Source of the DNA: an uncultured Candidatus Competibacteraceae bacterium | GTDB lineage: Bacteria; Pseudomonadota; Gammaproteobacteria; Competibacterales; Competibacteraceae | Direction of reading: 5' to 3' | Assembly (NCBI GenBank): GCA_903882995.1 | Contig: CAIRZE010000117.1 | Span: forward strand, 1-35,079 | Length of the DNA: 35,079 bases | Part shown: one piece after another, positions 1-10,266 of the stretch | Position numbering within the stretch: the stretch's first letter is position 1 | Layout of the letters: each line of letters begins with the position of its first letter | Notes under the pieces: generated by a model | Told to the model about the DNA's origin: nothing | Databases searched by the model: none | What the model saw: only the letters and a program-made list of their open reading frames with translations | Translations under genes and position numbers: made by a program

Positions 1-487
1 GATTTGACATCCCCAGCCGGGATCTTAGAAAGGAACATTTACTAACACTAGATGCAATATACAATAAAATCTCTTGCATCTTTTGCAAAGACAGTAATAT
101 TTCCCATCTCGCATGAAAAATGAAAATTGCGCTATAAGTTGTCGTAATACATCCTCTGACAGATTTTAATGTCCATTAAGTGATACATTTGACCAGCATG
201 TTTGAAAAGCGTAAAGGTGTCGCGTCACATGTGCTAAATGCATAAATCTATGGCCCAAAATAGCAACATATAGATGTTTGGTTGCAGATATTTCTTATAT
301 ATCCTGAATATTTTCTGTTTATATTTCAATGGTTTTTCTTGACTTGCAGAAGCGTTTTTATAGTAGAATGGCTGTGTGTTACACTTAATATAGCCGTTTA
401 CAAGCTGATTGAAAGTGATCGGCAATTTGTGAAAGCGGCTATTGTCACACAGATTCTTACCCTATAAGACCTCAAAACAGTAGCCAG

Positions 488-658
488 TCATTCAAGATGT
501 CTAATGTCTAATACAAGGCGCTCGGGTTTATACCTGAGTTTCCCGATGAGGAGACTGGTGTTGCAGTAATAATAGTAGCATCGATCCTTTTCATACACTT
601 GCTTGCATACCAGATAACCTTGGGCATCCACAACTAACGGATCGTGGCAGCGCTGGGT
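488..658 (-). other. Open frame without ATG, possible remnant of a decayed gene upstream of glgP
   Basis: Minus-strand open frame TQRCHDPLVVDAQGYLVCKQVYEKDRCYYYYCNTSLLIGKLRYKPERLVLDIRHLE*. Preceded in another frame by SIEEISGLLMSLNEPSAATIR*, which suggests a frameshift near position 640-660. Confidence 0.3.
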
Positions 659-944
659 TCATTTAAACTCATGAGCAAGCCGCTAATTTCCTCGATTGAA
701 TTTACTCAAACCTGGAGACACATATATTTTTAACAGAAAATTAAATATCTAAATTCCAACCTATCTTTAATCTAATCGTAATTACAACGTTATTGATGAC
801 CATACTTGAATTTAACAACAGTCCAACTATGGTTTAATTACCTGTTGCAGACCGCTACTGGTCCCTACCGGAAGGTGTCACTAATGCTCATCTTACACCA
901 GCAGGTGTTTCCGATAACTAAGAAAACGTACGGATCTAATTTCT

Positions 945-3455
945 ATGTCAATTAAAATGTTAGAAAAGAGCACTCCAGCAGCCTGGTTGACCGAACTCTC
1001 TCCCTTGGGTATGGATTCCGAAAGCATTACTGCTGACTTCCGACATTATTTCAGTCATACCCTAGGTCGTGATAGACACACCAAGTATGCTCACTATATG
1101 TATGAAGCCTTGGTAATTACCTTACGCGACCGGTTGTGGGAACGTTGGAAGAATACTCGTTATGCTTATGAGGCAGAAGGAGGTGTGCGGCGAGCCTACT
1201 ATCTGTCTATGGAATTCCTGATGGGACGTACATTGAGTAATGCTATGCTCAACCTAGGTGTCACTGACCAAATCAGCAAAGCACTATACGAAATGGGACT
1301 CACATTGGAAGAATTGGTAGAGTGCGAGAATGACGCTGGGTTAGGTAATGGCGGGTTGGGACGTTTAGCAGCCTGTTTTATGGATAGTTGCGCTACACTG
1401 CGCTTGCCCGTAGTTGGATATGGTATTCGTTACGCTTATGGCATGTTTCGACAGCGTATCGAGAACGGATATCAGGTTGAAGAACCAGATCACTGGCTTC
1501 GCAGCGGTAACCTATGGGAATTAGAGCGACCAGAGTATACACAGCGCATCAAGTATGGTGGGCGCACCGAAAGTTATATGAAGATAGACGGTGAGATGGG
1601 TTGGCGCTGGATCGATACTCATGACGTTTTAGCAGTTCCTTATGATGTACCAATACCTGGATATAAAAATGGCACAGTGAATACTTTACGCCTATGGTCG
1701 GCAAAAGCTACTGATGAATTCGACTTTGAGGATTTCAATTCCGGTAGCTACACTGAAGCAGTCGGCGCAAAGAACATGGCAGAAAACATTACAATGGTGC
1801 TCTATCCCAACGATGCTACAGAAAGTGGTAAGGAGTTGCGGCTGCGCCAACAGTATTTTCTAGCTTCAGCTAGTATCCAAGACGTGCTCAGGCAATGGGT
1901 ACGCGTGAACGGTGAAAATTTTATCCAGTTCGCTGCTAAAAATTGTTTCCAACTCAATGACACACATCCAACAATTAGTGTTGCTGAATTGATGCATCTA
2001 TTGCTTGATGAGCATGGTCTAAAATGGGAAGAGGCATGGGGAATCACTAGCAAGGTAATGGCTTATACAAATCACACTCTACTACCAGAGGCATTAGAGC
2101 GTTGGCCAGTACGGATGTTCCGCTATTTGCTGCCGCGCATCTTAGACATTATCTATGAAATTAATGCTCGTTTCCTAGCTGAAGTAGCGCGTCGCTGGCC
2201 AGGTGATATTGAACGTCAGCGCCGTATGTCCTTGATCGAGGAGGGCTATGAACAACAAGTACGTATGGCTTATCTGGCTATCGTAGGTAGTACTTCGGTT
2301 AATGGAGTTGCTGCACTGCATTCAAATCTGCTCAAGCAAGGATTATTCCGCGATTTTTATGAATTGTGGCCAGATAGGTTCAATAATAAAACTAACGGTG
2401 TTACTCAACGCAGATGGCTTGCTAATTGTAATAATGGTCTGAACCAATTGATCACCGAAACTATCGGGTCTAGTTGGATTACAAATTTAGACGAGTTACG
2501 TAAGCTTATACCATATGCTGACGACACGCGGTTCCGTGAGAGTTGGCGTGAAGTCAAGCACGATAATAAAGTTAAACTGGCTAGCCTAGTCGAAAACGAT
2601 TGTGGTGTCACTTTCAACACTAAAGCGTTATTCGATGTTCAGGTAAAACGTATTCACGAATATAAGCGACAGTTACTAAACCTCCTACATGTCATCCACC
2701 TATACGACCGAATTAAAAGAGGTGATACCATAGGATGGACACCGCGTTGTGTCCTAATCGGTGGAAAATCGGCACCTGGTTATTATATGGCTAAGCTGAT
2801 TATCAAACTAGTCAATAATATTGCTACGGTAATCAATGAAGACCCTGATGTAGGAGAAAAACTCAAGGTAGCGTTCCTACCTAACTATCGAGTATCTGCT
2901 ATGGAAGCTGTTTGTCCTGGTACTGATCTTTCTGAACAGATCTCTACTGCTGGCAAGGAAGCCTCAGGTACAGGCAATATGAAGTTCATGATGAATGGTG
3001 CTGTCACCATTGGGACATTAGATGGTGCTAATATTGAGATACGTGAAGAATGCGGAGAAGAGAACTTCTTTTTATTCGGCTTGACAGCCCAGGAAGTTGA
3101 AGAACGGCGGCGAGATTACAACCCGTGGAATATTATTCACAGTGATCAAGATATCGGACGCGTCGTCCATTTATTAGAAACTGGGCATTTCAACCAGTTC
3201 GAACAGGGTGTATTCGACCCTATCCTACATTCCTTAACTAGTCCGCACGATCCTTGGCTTACCATCGCGGACCTACGGTCTTTTATAGAAGCCCAACAGC
3301 GCGCGGCGCGCGCTTATAAAGATGTGGATTCATGGACACGGATGAGTATTATTAATGCAGCTACTAGTGGCAAGTTTTCTACTGACAGGACTATGCTGGA
3401 ATATAATTCTGAGATTTGGAAATTGAAACAATTACCAGAAATGCCACTGACATAG
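945..3455 (+). CDS. glgP: Glycogen/starch/maltodextrin phosphorylase
   Basis: 836 aa ORF. Contains ENDAGLGNGGLGRLAACFMDS, NDTHPTISVAELMHLL, VQVKRIHEYKRQLLN and the PLP-site region EASGTGNMKFMMNGAVTIGTLDGANIEI, all typical of GT35 phosphorylases. Confidence 0.97.
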   Translation: MSIKMLEKSTPAAWLTELSPLGMDSESITADFRHYFSHTLGRDRHTKYAHYMYEALVITLRDRLWERWKNTRYAYEAEGGVRRAYYLSMEFLMGRTLSNAMLNLGVTDQISKALYEMGLTLEELVECENDAGLGNGGLGRLAACFMDSCATLRLPVVGYGIRYAYGMFRQRIENGYQVEEPDHWLRSGNLWELERPEYTQRIKYGGRTESYMKIDGEMGWRWIDTHDVLAVPYDVPIPGYKNGTVNTLRLWSAKATDEFDFEDFNSGSYTEAVGAKNMAENITMVLYPNDATESGKELRLRQQYFLASASIQDVLRQWVRVNGENFIQFAAKNCFQLNDTHPTISVAELMHLLLDEHGLKWEEAWGITSKVMAYTNHTLLPEALERWPVRMFRYLLPRILDIIYEINARFLAEVARRWPGDIERQRRMSLIEEGYEQQVRMAYLAIVGSTSVNGVAALHSNLLKQGLFRDFYELWPDRFNNKTNGVTQRRWLANCNNGLNQLITETIGSSWITNLDELRKLIPYADDTRFRESWREVKHDNKVKLASLVENDCGVTFNTKALFDVQVKRIHEYKRQLLNLLHVIHLYDRIKRGDTIGWTPRCVLIGGKSAPGYYMAKLIIKLVNNIATVINEDPDVGEKLKVAFLPNYRVSAMEAVCPGTDLSEQISTAGKEASGTGNMKFMMNGAVTIGTLDGANIEIREECGEENFFLFGLTAQEVEERRRDYNPWNIIHSDQDIGRVVHLLETGHFNQFEQGVFDPILHSLTSPHDPWLTIADLRSFIEAQQRAARAYKDVDSWTRMSIINAATSGKFSTDRTMLEYNSEIWKLKQLPEMPLT

Positions 3456-3511
3456 CGGTGTCATATTCCTGACTACCCACCAACCACCCCATATTCTTAT
3501 TCTCTGCTATG

Positions 3512-3536
3512 CCACACAGTGGGGGTGGCTGTGTGG
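3512..3536. terminator. Stem-loop downstream of glgP
   Basis: ccacacag-tgggggtgg-ctgtgtgg, perfect 8 bp stem in the convergent glgP/carbonic-anhydrase-like spacer; no clear T-run. Confidence 0.45.
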
Positions 3537-3676
3537 GGTAGTAGCTAGTAGAACCACAATATAGTACACCAGTATACCACTGGATTTATAAAAACCAAAC
3601 CGACTTAGTCCTTTTTTATTATGGGTAAGGTAGAAAATCTAGTATATGCATCACCCTGAAGCAAATTCCTTTTCCT

Positions 3677-4222
3677 TTAAAGAGGCTGTACTAGCATACT
3701 GCTATACCGGTTTTTCAAGATTTGATAGTTATGAGTTGAATACTCTAGGAATTCCAATTCATGTTGATTAAGAAGGCGCGCCTGCTTAACTGGGCTGCCG
3801 ACATAAAGAAATCCACTCTCCAGTAATTTACCAGGCGGTACTAAACTACCAGCGCCGATTATTATACGGTGCCGCAGCACTGCTTTATCCATGACGATCG
3901 CACCCATACCAATCAAGCAAAAATCTTCGATTGTACAAGCATGTAGGATAGCCCTATGGCCAACAGTTACATCGTTGCCAATGGTTGTTGATTGACCACC
4001 CTGACAAAAGCGACTACTATGTGTAACGTGGATGATAGTGCCATCCTGTATATTAGTGCGCGCTCCAATGTAGATACTGTTGATATCGCCACGAATTACA
4101 CATAACGGCCAGATGGAGCTATCTTCACCAATTTCGACATCACCAACCACCACTGCAGTATCATCAACGAAAGCAGTATGGTGAATCTTTGGTATATACT
4201 GTTCGAATGGACGAATAGGCAT
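3677..4222 (-). CDS. Gamma-carbonic anhydrase-like / YrdA-family left-handed beta-helix (hexapeptide repeat) protein
   Basis: 181 aa with hexapeptide repeats and the GDVEIGEDSSIWPLCVIRGDINSIYIGARTNIQDGTIIHVTH...VTVGHRAILHACTI pattern of the YrdA/CaiE/gamma-CA family. Confidence 0.93.
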   Translation of the reverse strand: MPIRPFEQYIPKIHHTAFVDDTAVVVGDVEIGEDSSIWPLCVIRGDINSIYIGARTNIQDGTIIHVTHSSRFCQGGQSTTIGNDVTVGHRAILHACTIEDFCLIGMGAIVMDKAVLRHRIIIGAGSLVPPGKLLESGFLYVGSPVKQARLLNQHELEFLEYSTHNYQILKNRYSSMLVQPL

Positions 4223-4422
4223 AATAGTTCAATCCTAGTAGTTGAAAATTCAGCACTTATGCAAGTTATTTCTTAATTGATAGGCATAAAGTACTTACCT
4301 ATACAAATACCAAAAAAAGTGGGTATGCATGCCATTATAGTACCACTATCTAAGATGTTAATTCTGCTAACTCAAGACAGGACCTTCCATTTAATTGCCA
4401 TATACAAGCCTCACACTAGAGA

Positions 4423-4483
4423 GATCTGTTATAACAGATCAAGTCACACTACAATTAAGTCACACTTACATCCCAACTGGGAT
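4423..4483. promoter_or_regulatory. Cluster of dyads and direct repeats upstream of the carbonic-anhydrase-like gene
   Basis: Perfect 18-bp palindrome gatctgttataacagatc (4423-4440), direct repeats aagtcacact (4441-4450 and 4457-4466), inverted repeat atccca-ac-tgggat (4470-4483). Confidence 0.45.
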
Positions 4484-4548
4484 ATTAAGAGTGCTACAAG
4501 GTCTTAATGAACATATCTCATAAAAGGGAAATTAATATTCTTACAGCA

Positions 4549-5184
4549 CTATATCAAATCCCTCTCAATAGAACTCCAGCCTCCGCCGAATGGACGAACA
4601 TCAGTCGCTAGCATGCCAGCACAGCGTGCTCCTTCTAAACCTGAGTCGGCGTCTTCGAATACCTGACAAGCAGCGGGAGAAACGCCTAATCGGTGAGCTG
4701 CCTCCAGGAACAACCTAGCATTTGGCTTAGGTGGGAAACCGTCATCTGCAGTTAAAACAACAGAAAATAGATCTAACAACCCGGCAGACTGTAATGCCCG
4801 TTCCACATTTCTACGATTGCTACCAGATACGACTGCCATTGGCAGTCGATGATGATAAAACCTGGCCACAGCTGCAACTGGCTCTAGCGGTCTGGTTTTT
4901 TCCAATAGAGCATAAGCCAGCTGTTCTTTTTTCTTTGTAAACTTTACAGTATCAACATTCTGCTTAAATTCCTCGTTGTATAAGGAAACAATCAATTCAG
5001 TGGGCTTACCATTGTGCTGGATCATAAATGCTAGAGGGCATGGCAGACCAAGTTCTGCAAAAGACTGTTTCCAGGCTATATAATGTAATGTAAGGGTATC
5101 AGCTAAAGTACCGTCGCAATCGAAAATTAAACCCTGAATCCCATCTGGGACTACTAAGGCGGTAACTGGGAAAATATCCGCCAT
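4549..5184 (-). CDS. HAD-superfamily hydrolase, beta-phosphoglucomutase/YqaB-like phosphatase
   Basis: 211 aa with HAD motif I (LIFDCDGTLADT), motif II (VVSGSNRRNVERAL) and motifs III/IV (KPNARLFLEAAHRLGV...CQVFEDADSGLEGARCAGM). Confidence 0.92.
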   Translation of the reverse strand: MADIFPVTALVVPDGIQGLIFDCDGTLADTLTLHYIAWKQSFAELGLPCPLAFMIQHNGKPTELIVSLYNEEFKQNVDTVKFTKKKEQLAYALLEKTRPLEPVAAVARFYHHRLPMAVVSGSNRRNVERALQSAGLLDLFSVVLTADDGFPPKPNARLFLEAAHRLGVSPAACQVFEDADSGLEGARCAGMLATDVRPFGGGWSSIERDLI

Positions 5185-5331
5185 ATTCGGCGCTCCTCAC
5201 TAACACAACAACAGTTTTTTTATATTAACTGGTAGTAAGTTAAACCTTGTAAATAAATCGACCAACAACATCATATCTTACGGTAAGACGCTATGGATAG
5301 ATATGGCCTAGTTGATATAAAAGGTTGTAAA

Positions 5332-6855
5332 TCAATAGACCACTGCAGCATGACCACCACGCCGCGGATCTCCAACTCCTTCACCGCTAGCCGACACTGC
5401 ATGGACACCACCGAAATACATATCTTGTACTTTCCAACAATTAACCGGCCAGCGCGTGGCCAGAGATGCTAATATTGCATCTTCGAACCCTGGCTCTGCT
5501 TGAATTTGATGGCCATCCCAGTGCAGTCGAGGTGCTTCCACAGCCGTACGGAGGTCAAAACCTAAATCAACGATATTAAATATAACTTGTATTATCGCTG
5601 AGCGTATACGTTTGCTACCGCCACTACCTAATATCAGCTGTAGCTTGTCACCAACTAGTAACAGCGATGGTGCCATCATCGAAGTTACACGCATTCCTGG
5701 AAGTCTGACATGAAACCCATCTTGATGTAAATCATCCTCACCCATCATATTATTAAGCATGATTCCAGTATTAGCTGCGAAACAACCTGAACCCTCACCA
5801 TTAGAGGTCGTCATACTTGCAGCATTACCTTCGGCGTCATAGACGCTTATATGAGTTGTGCTGCCTAAGAAAGAGGAATTACAGGATAATTCAAGCCTTT
5901 GCAATACGCTATATCCATCATCCAGGTCTGGATATCCACTTGCACGATAGAAATCAATCTCCCGCATTATGGAGACCAACAAAGAAATATGAGCAGCGGA
6001 ACCAAAACATAGATCGGTAACTCTGCACCTTTCCAGCAAGTGCAGAGATAGCATAATCAGTGGTCCACCTAAAGATGGATGTGGATTAGTAAGTAAGCGG
6101 TGACCACGGTAATTAACTGAAAGTGGTTCTCGTTCGATGACACGATATTCTGATAGATCAGCCAAAGTTAATAATCCAGATCCTTCAAGCATACTGCGGA
6201 CCATACTCTTTGCCAGTTCCCCCTCATAAAATTCCTGCTCACCACCGTGGGTCAAAGTCTCCATAAATGTGGCTAATTCCTGGTTGCGGAATATATCACC
6301 TTCACGTAGGTAATCCCCAGCAGGTTTAAACATGGCACATCCGACAACAGTAGATGTCATAATCGGCGACAGCAAATCTAGGAAATATGCCTGTTTAGAG
6401 TTGATGATTAATCCATCACGCGCTAATTTGATCGCAGGAGCGAGAACCTCACTCAATGGCAACCGGCCTAGCCTTCTCTGCACATGTATATATCCCTTAA
6501 GAGTGCCAGGTACGGCAACCGCACCCATTCCAATATTAAAAACCTGATCGCTACTGGGAAACTGCACCGTAACTGATAAGAGATTCGGTTCTGATTTTCT
6601 ATTTAAGCCCTTACCCGGTATATCCACGAAGAAATCAAACAGTATCGACTGTCCCTGTACAGTCCTGGCTAAAAGGAATCCACCCCCACCAAGGCTAGTA
6701 AGTGCGGGTTCAGCAACAGATGCTGCGAACCCAGCAGCTACTACTGCATCGAAAGCATTGCCTCCAGCTCTTAGAATGGTACAGGCAGCTGCAGTCACGC
6801 TAGGATGGCCGCTTGCTACACAACCTCTACTAAAAAAGGATAATTCACACATCAT
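5332..6855 (-). CDS. ggt: Gamma-glutamyltransferase family protein (Ntn hydrolase)
   Basis: 507 aa. N-terminal VASGHPSVTAAACTILRAGGNAFDAVVAAGFAASVAEPALTSLGGGGFLLAR; putative autoprocessing site STTHISVYDAEGNAASMTTSNGEGSGCFAANTGIMLNNMMGEDDL; GSGGSKRIRSAIIQVI near the C-terminus. Confidence 0.92.
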   Translation of the reverse strand: MMCELSFFSRGCVASGHPSVTAAACTILRAGGNAFDAVVAAGFAASVAEPALTSLGGGGFLLARTVQGQSILFDFFVDIPGKGLNRKSEPNLLSVTVQFPSSDQVFNIGMGAVAVPGTLKGYIHVQRRLGRLPLSEVLAPAIKLARDGLIINSKQAYFLDLLSPIMTSTVVGCAMFKPAGDYLREGDIFRNQELATFMETLTHGGEQEFYEGELAKSMVRSMLEGSGLLTLADLSEYRVIEREPLSVNYRGHRLLTNPHPSLGGPLIMLSLHLLERCRVTDLCFGSAAHISLLVSIMREIDFYRASGYPDLDDGYSVLQRLELSCNSSFLGSTTHISVYDAEGNAASMTTSNGEGSGCFAANTGIMLNNMMGEDDLHQDGFHVRLPGMRVTSMMAPSLLLVGDKLQLILGSGGSKRIRSAIIQVIFNIVDLGFDLRTAVEAPRLHWDGHQIQAEPGFEDAILASLATRWPVNCWKVQDMYFGGVHAVSASGEGVGDPRRGGHAAVVY

Positions 6856-6885
6856 TATATGTTTCCAGTTTACTACTATTTTGTC

Positions 6886-8157
6886 TCAGGTGCGGTTGAC
6901 AGGCCGCCGACGCTGGGTTCGCCCCGGTCTACTATGTTCGCTACCAGGAGAAGGTAGCCGTCGTCGGTCTAGTCGCTTTGGTGGCTTATATTCAAGCATT
7001 AATTCTTCAGTAACAGGTAATATTGGGATTTTCTGACCGATAAATTTCTCAATATCTGGTAAGGAATAGACATATTCTTCACACACAAAACTGATGGCAT
7101 CTCCGCTAGCTCCGATACGGGCAGTACGACCAATGCGGTGGACATAGTCTTCACGGTCCTGCGGCAGATCAAAGTTGATGATGTGAGTTAATTCTGGAAT
7201 ATGCAAGCCACGCGCTGCCACATCGGTGGCTACCAAAATCGGCAGAGAGCCACGTTGGAACGACTCTAGCAGTCGCAACCGTTTATTCTGTGGTATGTCA
7301 CCAGATAATACTTCAGCTTCATAGCCATTCCCTAAGAGATAACCGGTAACTCGATCTGCCGCTCGCTTGGTGTTAACAAATATTATGGTACGCTTAGGTT
7401 CATGTTGACGTAATACGCCAAATAGTAGGCTAATCTTTTCTTGTGCTGAAATATGGTAGAGTGCCTGCCTAACTTTATCAGCTGTTACATGTTCAGAACC
7501 AATCCGTACTACTTGAGGAGCATTCATATGCTCGTAAGCTAGTTCCATGACACGGTTGCTTAAAGTCGCGGAAAAAAGCATATTGATACGCTGATCTGCT
7601 GGTGGCATCCTACGCAGAAGATAACGAATATCGTTGATAAAACCAAGGTCAAACATACAATCAGCTTCGTCCAAGACCACTACTTCAATATTGGATAACC
7701 TATATATTCCCTGTTTGAAATAGTCAATCAGACGACCAGGAGTACCAATCAGAACATCTACACCACCTTCAAGATGTCGGCGCTGGCTTTCATAACCTGT
7801 TCCACCATATATCGCGGAGAATATAAGCCCGGTGTATCGTCCTATTAACTCGGCATCCCGGTGAATCTGTACTGCTAATTCGCGGGTGGGAGCTAGTATG
7901 ATAGCCCATGGGCCAACAGCTTCTTCAGAGATTGGAGTTTCCATTAGATGATGCATAGTAGCCAATAGAAACGCTGCAGTCTTACCAGTACCAGTCTGTG
8001 CCTGACCAGCAACATCTTGGCCATTTAGAGCGAGTGGTAGGGTAGCAGCCTGAATCGGCGTACAGTAAAAGAACCCAGCATCTTCTAAACTTTCCAGTAA
8101 AGAATCAGTTAAGTTAAGCGATGAAAAAAGGACTTGAGTTAGATAGTCTTTTTGCAT
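6886..8157 (-). CDS. rhlB: DEAD-box ATP-dependent RNA helicase, RhlB-like
   Basis: AQTGTGKT, PTRELAVQ, VLDEAD, FSATL, VATDVAARGLHIPELTHIINFDLPQDREDYVHRIGRTAR. Located next to trxA and rho. Start probably MQKDYLTQ at 8157 rather than the ORF-track start at 8175. Confidence 0.94.
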   Translation of the reverse strand: MQKDYLTQVLFSSLNLTDSLLESLEDAGFFYCTPIQAATLPLALNGQDVAGQAQTGTGKTAAFLLATMHHLMETPISEEAVGPWAIILAPTRELAVQIHRDAELIGRYTGLIFSAIYGGTGYESQRRHLEGGVDVLIGTPGRLIDYFKQGIYRLSNIEVVVLDEADCMFDLGFINDIRYLLRRMPPADQRINMLFSATLSNRVMELAYEHMNAPQVVRIGSEHVTADKVRQALYHISAQEKISLLFGVLRQHEPKRTIIFVNTKRAADRVTGYLLGNGYEAEVLSGDIPQNKRLRLLESFQRGSLPILVATDVAARGLHIPELTHIINFDLPQDREDYVHRIGRTARIGASGDAISFVCEEYVYSLPDIEKFIGQKIPILPVTEELMLEYKPPKRLDRRRLPSPGSEHSRPGRTQRRRPVNRT

Positions 8158-8461
8158 AAATAAGTAACAATCCATCCCGTTTCGGCAACAGCAGGTGAGT
8201 AGAACAATACAAATAATAAGCCTGAATCCAAAACTAGAGGGCTAATCAGAAAGATTTTTTCCCACCTATTGAATATTTTGCCACAATATTCTCTATCGAA
8301 CGAAAGCTACATACCCTTAGTTTTAAGGGTCTGTTATAAAATACCTTGGAATCCATGCGATCCATCCCTATTCTTAGATTTGCTCATATGCTCCGCATTC
8401 TACGGCGCCTATAGAGCAAAGTTTTTTGTAAGTTCAATTTTTGCAATTGGAGAATTATCCT

Positions 8462-8791
8462 ATGAGCGAGCAAGTTTTACATATCACTGATGATTCATTT
8501 GATGTTGAAGTGATGCAATCCAAAGTGCCTGTATTAGTAGATTACTGGGCTGAATGGTGCGGACCATGCCGTATGATTGCACCTATTTTGGATGAAATAG
8601 CGTGTGAATATGCTGATAGAATTAAAGTCTGCAAGTTGAATGTGGATGAAAACCAGAATATACCTGCTAAATATGGCATTCGTGGTATCCCCACGCTAAT
8701 TCTATTTTATAATGGTAAAGTTGAAGCTACTAAGGTTGGTGCGTTATCTAAATCGCAGTTAGTCGCTTTCCTCGATAGCAGTTTACAGTGA
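8462..8791 (+). CDS. trxA: Thioredoxin
   Basis: [18 protein letters not shown]...[24 protein letters not shown]...[29 protein letters not shown] active site and cis-Pro IPT. Confidence 0.98.
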   Translation: MSEQVLHITDDSFDVEVMQSKVPVLVDYWAEWCGPCRMIAPILDEIACEYADRIKVCKLNVDENQNIPAKYGIRGIPTLILFYNGKVEATKVGALSKSQLVAFLDSSLQ

Positions 8792-8845
8792 AACTTTTTC
8801 GTATATGGCGTTTTTCTATCTTTACTAAAAGGGTAGACGCCGTCA

Positions 8846-8877
8846 CGCGGCCGTGCTAGCTTAAGCAGCACGCCGCG
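8846..8877. promoter_or_regulatory. Strong GC-rich stem-loop in the trxA-rho spacer (rho leader)
   Basis: cgcggccgtgct-agcttaagc-agcacgccgcg: about 11 bp stem with a single bulged C, in an otherwise AT-rich window. No T-run follows. Confidence 0.55.
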
Positions 8878-9009
8878 CTCGCCATCCCAGATATCGTTCC
8901 TGATACTATTCCGCTCTTGGCCTCTTTCTGAGACGCGAACTCTGGATTGTTTCCCTCCTCCACTGGTGTTGTTTTTTACAGCTCCAGCAGCTTTGAGCAT
9001 GTAGCTTCC

Positions 9010-10266
9010 ATGAATCTAACTGCACTTAAAAAGAAATCTGCTGCCGACCTGATTACCATTGCACAGGAACTCAAACTCGAAGGTACGGCGCGCTCCCGAA
9101 AACAGGATGTGATTTTTGCCATCCTCAAGTCTCTCGCTAAAAGTGGCGAAGATATCTCAGGAGATGGCGTACTAGAAATATTACAGGACGGCTTTGGCTT
9201 TTTGCGCTCAGCTGACAGTTCTTACCTTGCTGGCCCTGATGATATTTACGTTTCCCCTAGCCAGATACGCCGTTTCAATCTACGCACTGGAGATACGGTA
9301 AGTGGGAAGATTCGTCCTCCCAAGGAAGGAGAGCGCTACTTTGCCTTACTCAAGGTCAATGATATCAATTTTGAATCACCAGAAGCATCCAAAAATAAGG
9401 TGCTATTTGAGAATCTAACACCTTTACATGCTGATGTAAGGATGACTCTAGAACGTGGAAATGGTAGTACCGAAGATATCACGGCAAGGGTTATCGACCT
9501 GATTGCTCCTATTGGTAAGGGCCAGCGTGGCTTGATCGTGTCACCGCCTAAGGCTGGCAAAACTATGATGTTACAAAACATCGCACAGAGCATCGCCACT
9601 AATCATCCCGAATGCTATTTGATTGTACTACTGATCGACGAGCGACCAGAGGAAGTAACTGAGATGCAGCGCTCGGTGCGCGGTGAAGTAATCGCTAGCA
9701 CATTTGATGAACCAGCTACTCGTCATACTCAAGTTGCAGAAATGGCTAATGATAAGGCCAAGCGCCTTGTTGAACACAAACGCGACGTTGTAATCCTGCT
9801 CGATTCCATTACCAGATTGGCCCGTGCATACAATACTGTAGTGCCTGCCTCTGGTAAGGTTTTGACAGGCGGAGTAGATGCTAATGCACTCCAAAAACCT
9901 AAGAGATTCTTCGGAGCAGCGCGCAACATCGAGGAAGGAGGATCACTGACTATAATAGCTACTACCCTGATTGACACTGGTTCACGCATGGACGATGTTA
10001 TCTATGAGGAATTCAAAGGTACCGGCAATATGGAAATCCATCTCGACAGGAGAATTTCTGAGAAACGCGTATTCCCGGCTATTGATATTAATCGTTCTGG
10101 TACGCGCCGGGAAGAGTTACTAACAGATCCTGACGATCTGCAGAAAATGTGGATTTTACGCAAGTTACTACATCCAATGGACGAGTTGCAAGCAATGGAA
10201 TTTATGCTAGAGCGCCTGAGAACTAACAAAACCAACAAGGAATTTTTTGAGGCTATGAAACGCTAA
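9010..10266 (+). CDS. rho: Transcription termination factor Rho
   Basis: [21 protein letters not shown]...[15 protein letters not shown]...[17 protein letters not shown]...[13 protein letters not shown]...[34 protein letters not shown] at 9010 matches the usual Rho N-terminus better than 8947. Confidence 0.98.
   Translation: MNLTALKKKSAADLITIAQELKLEGTARSRKQDVIFAILKSLAKSGEDISGDGVLEILQDGFGFLRSADSSYLAGPDDIYVSPSQIRRFNLRTGDTVSGKIRPPKEGERYFALLKVNDINFESPEASKNKVLFENLTPLHADVRMTLERGNGSTEDITARVIDLIAPIGKGQRGLIVSPPKAGKTMMLQNIAQSIATNHPECYLIVLLIDERPEEVTEMQRSVRGEVIASTFDEPATRHTQVAEMANDKAKRLVEHKRDVVILLDSITRLARAYNTVVPASGKVLTGGVDANALQKPKRFFGAARNIEEGGSLTIIATTLIDTGSRMDDVIYEEFKGTGNMEIHLDRRISEKRVFPAIDINRSGTRREELLTDPDDLQKMWILRKLLHPMDELQAMEFMLERLRTNKTNKEFFEAMKR

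Noticed and set aside
1802-2053. Minus-strand ORF inside glgP (83 aa)
   Set aside because: Antisense to a clearly conserved gene; composition looks like a frame shadow.
8707-9000. Minus-strand 97-aa ORF spanning the trxA end and the rho leader
   Set aside because: Overlaps trxA and runs through the GC-rich hairpin; low-complexity basic sequence with no protein-like motif.
9628-9989. Overlapping minus-strand ORFs within rho (88 and 86 aa)
   Set aside because: Both lie antisense to conserved Rho coding sequence with no recognisable domain.
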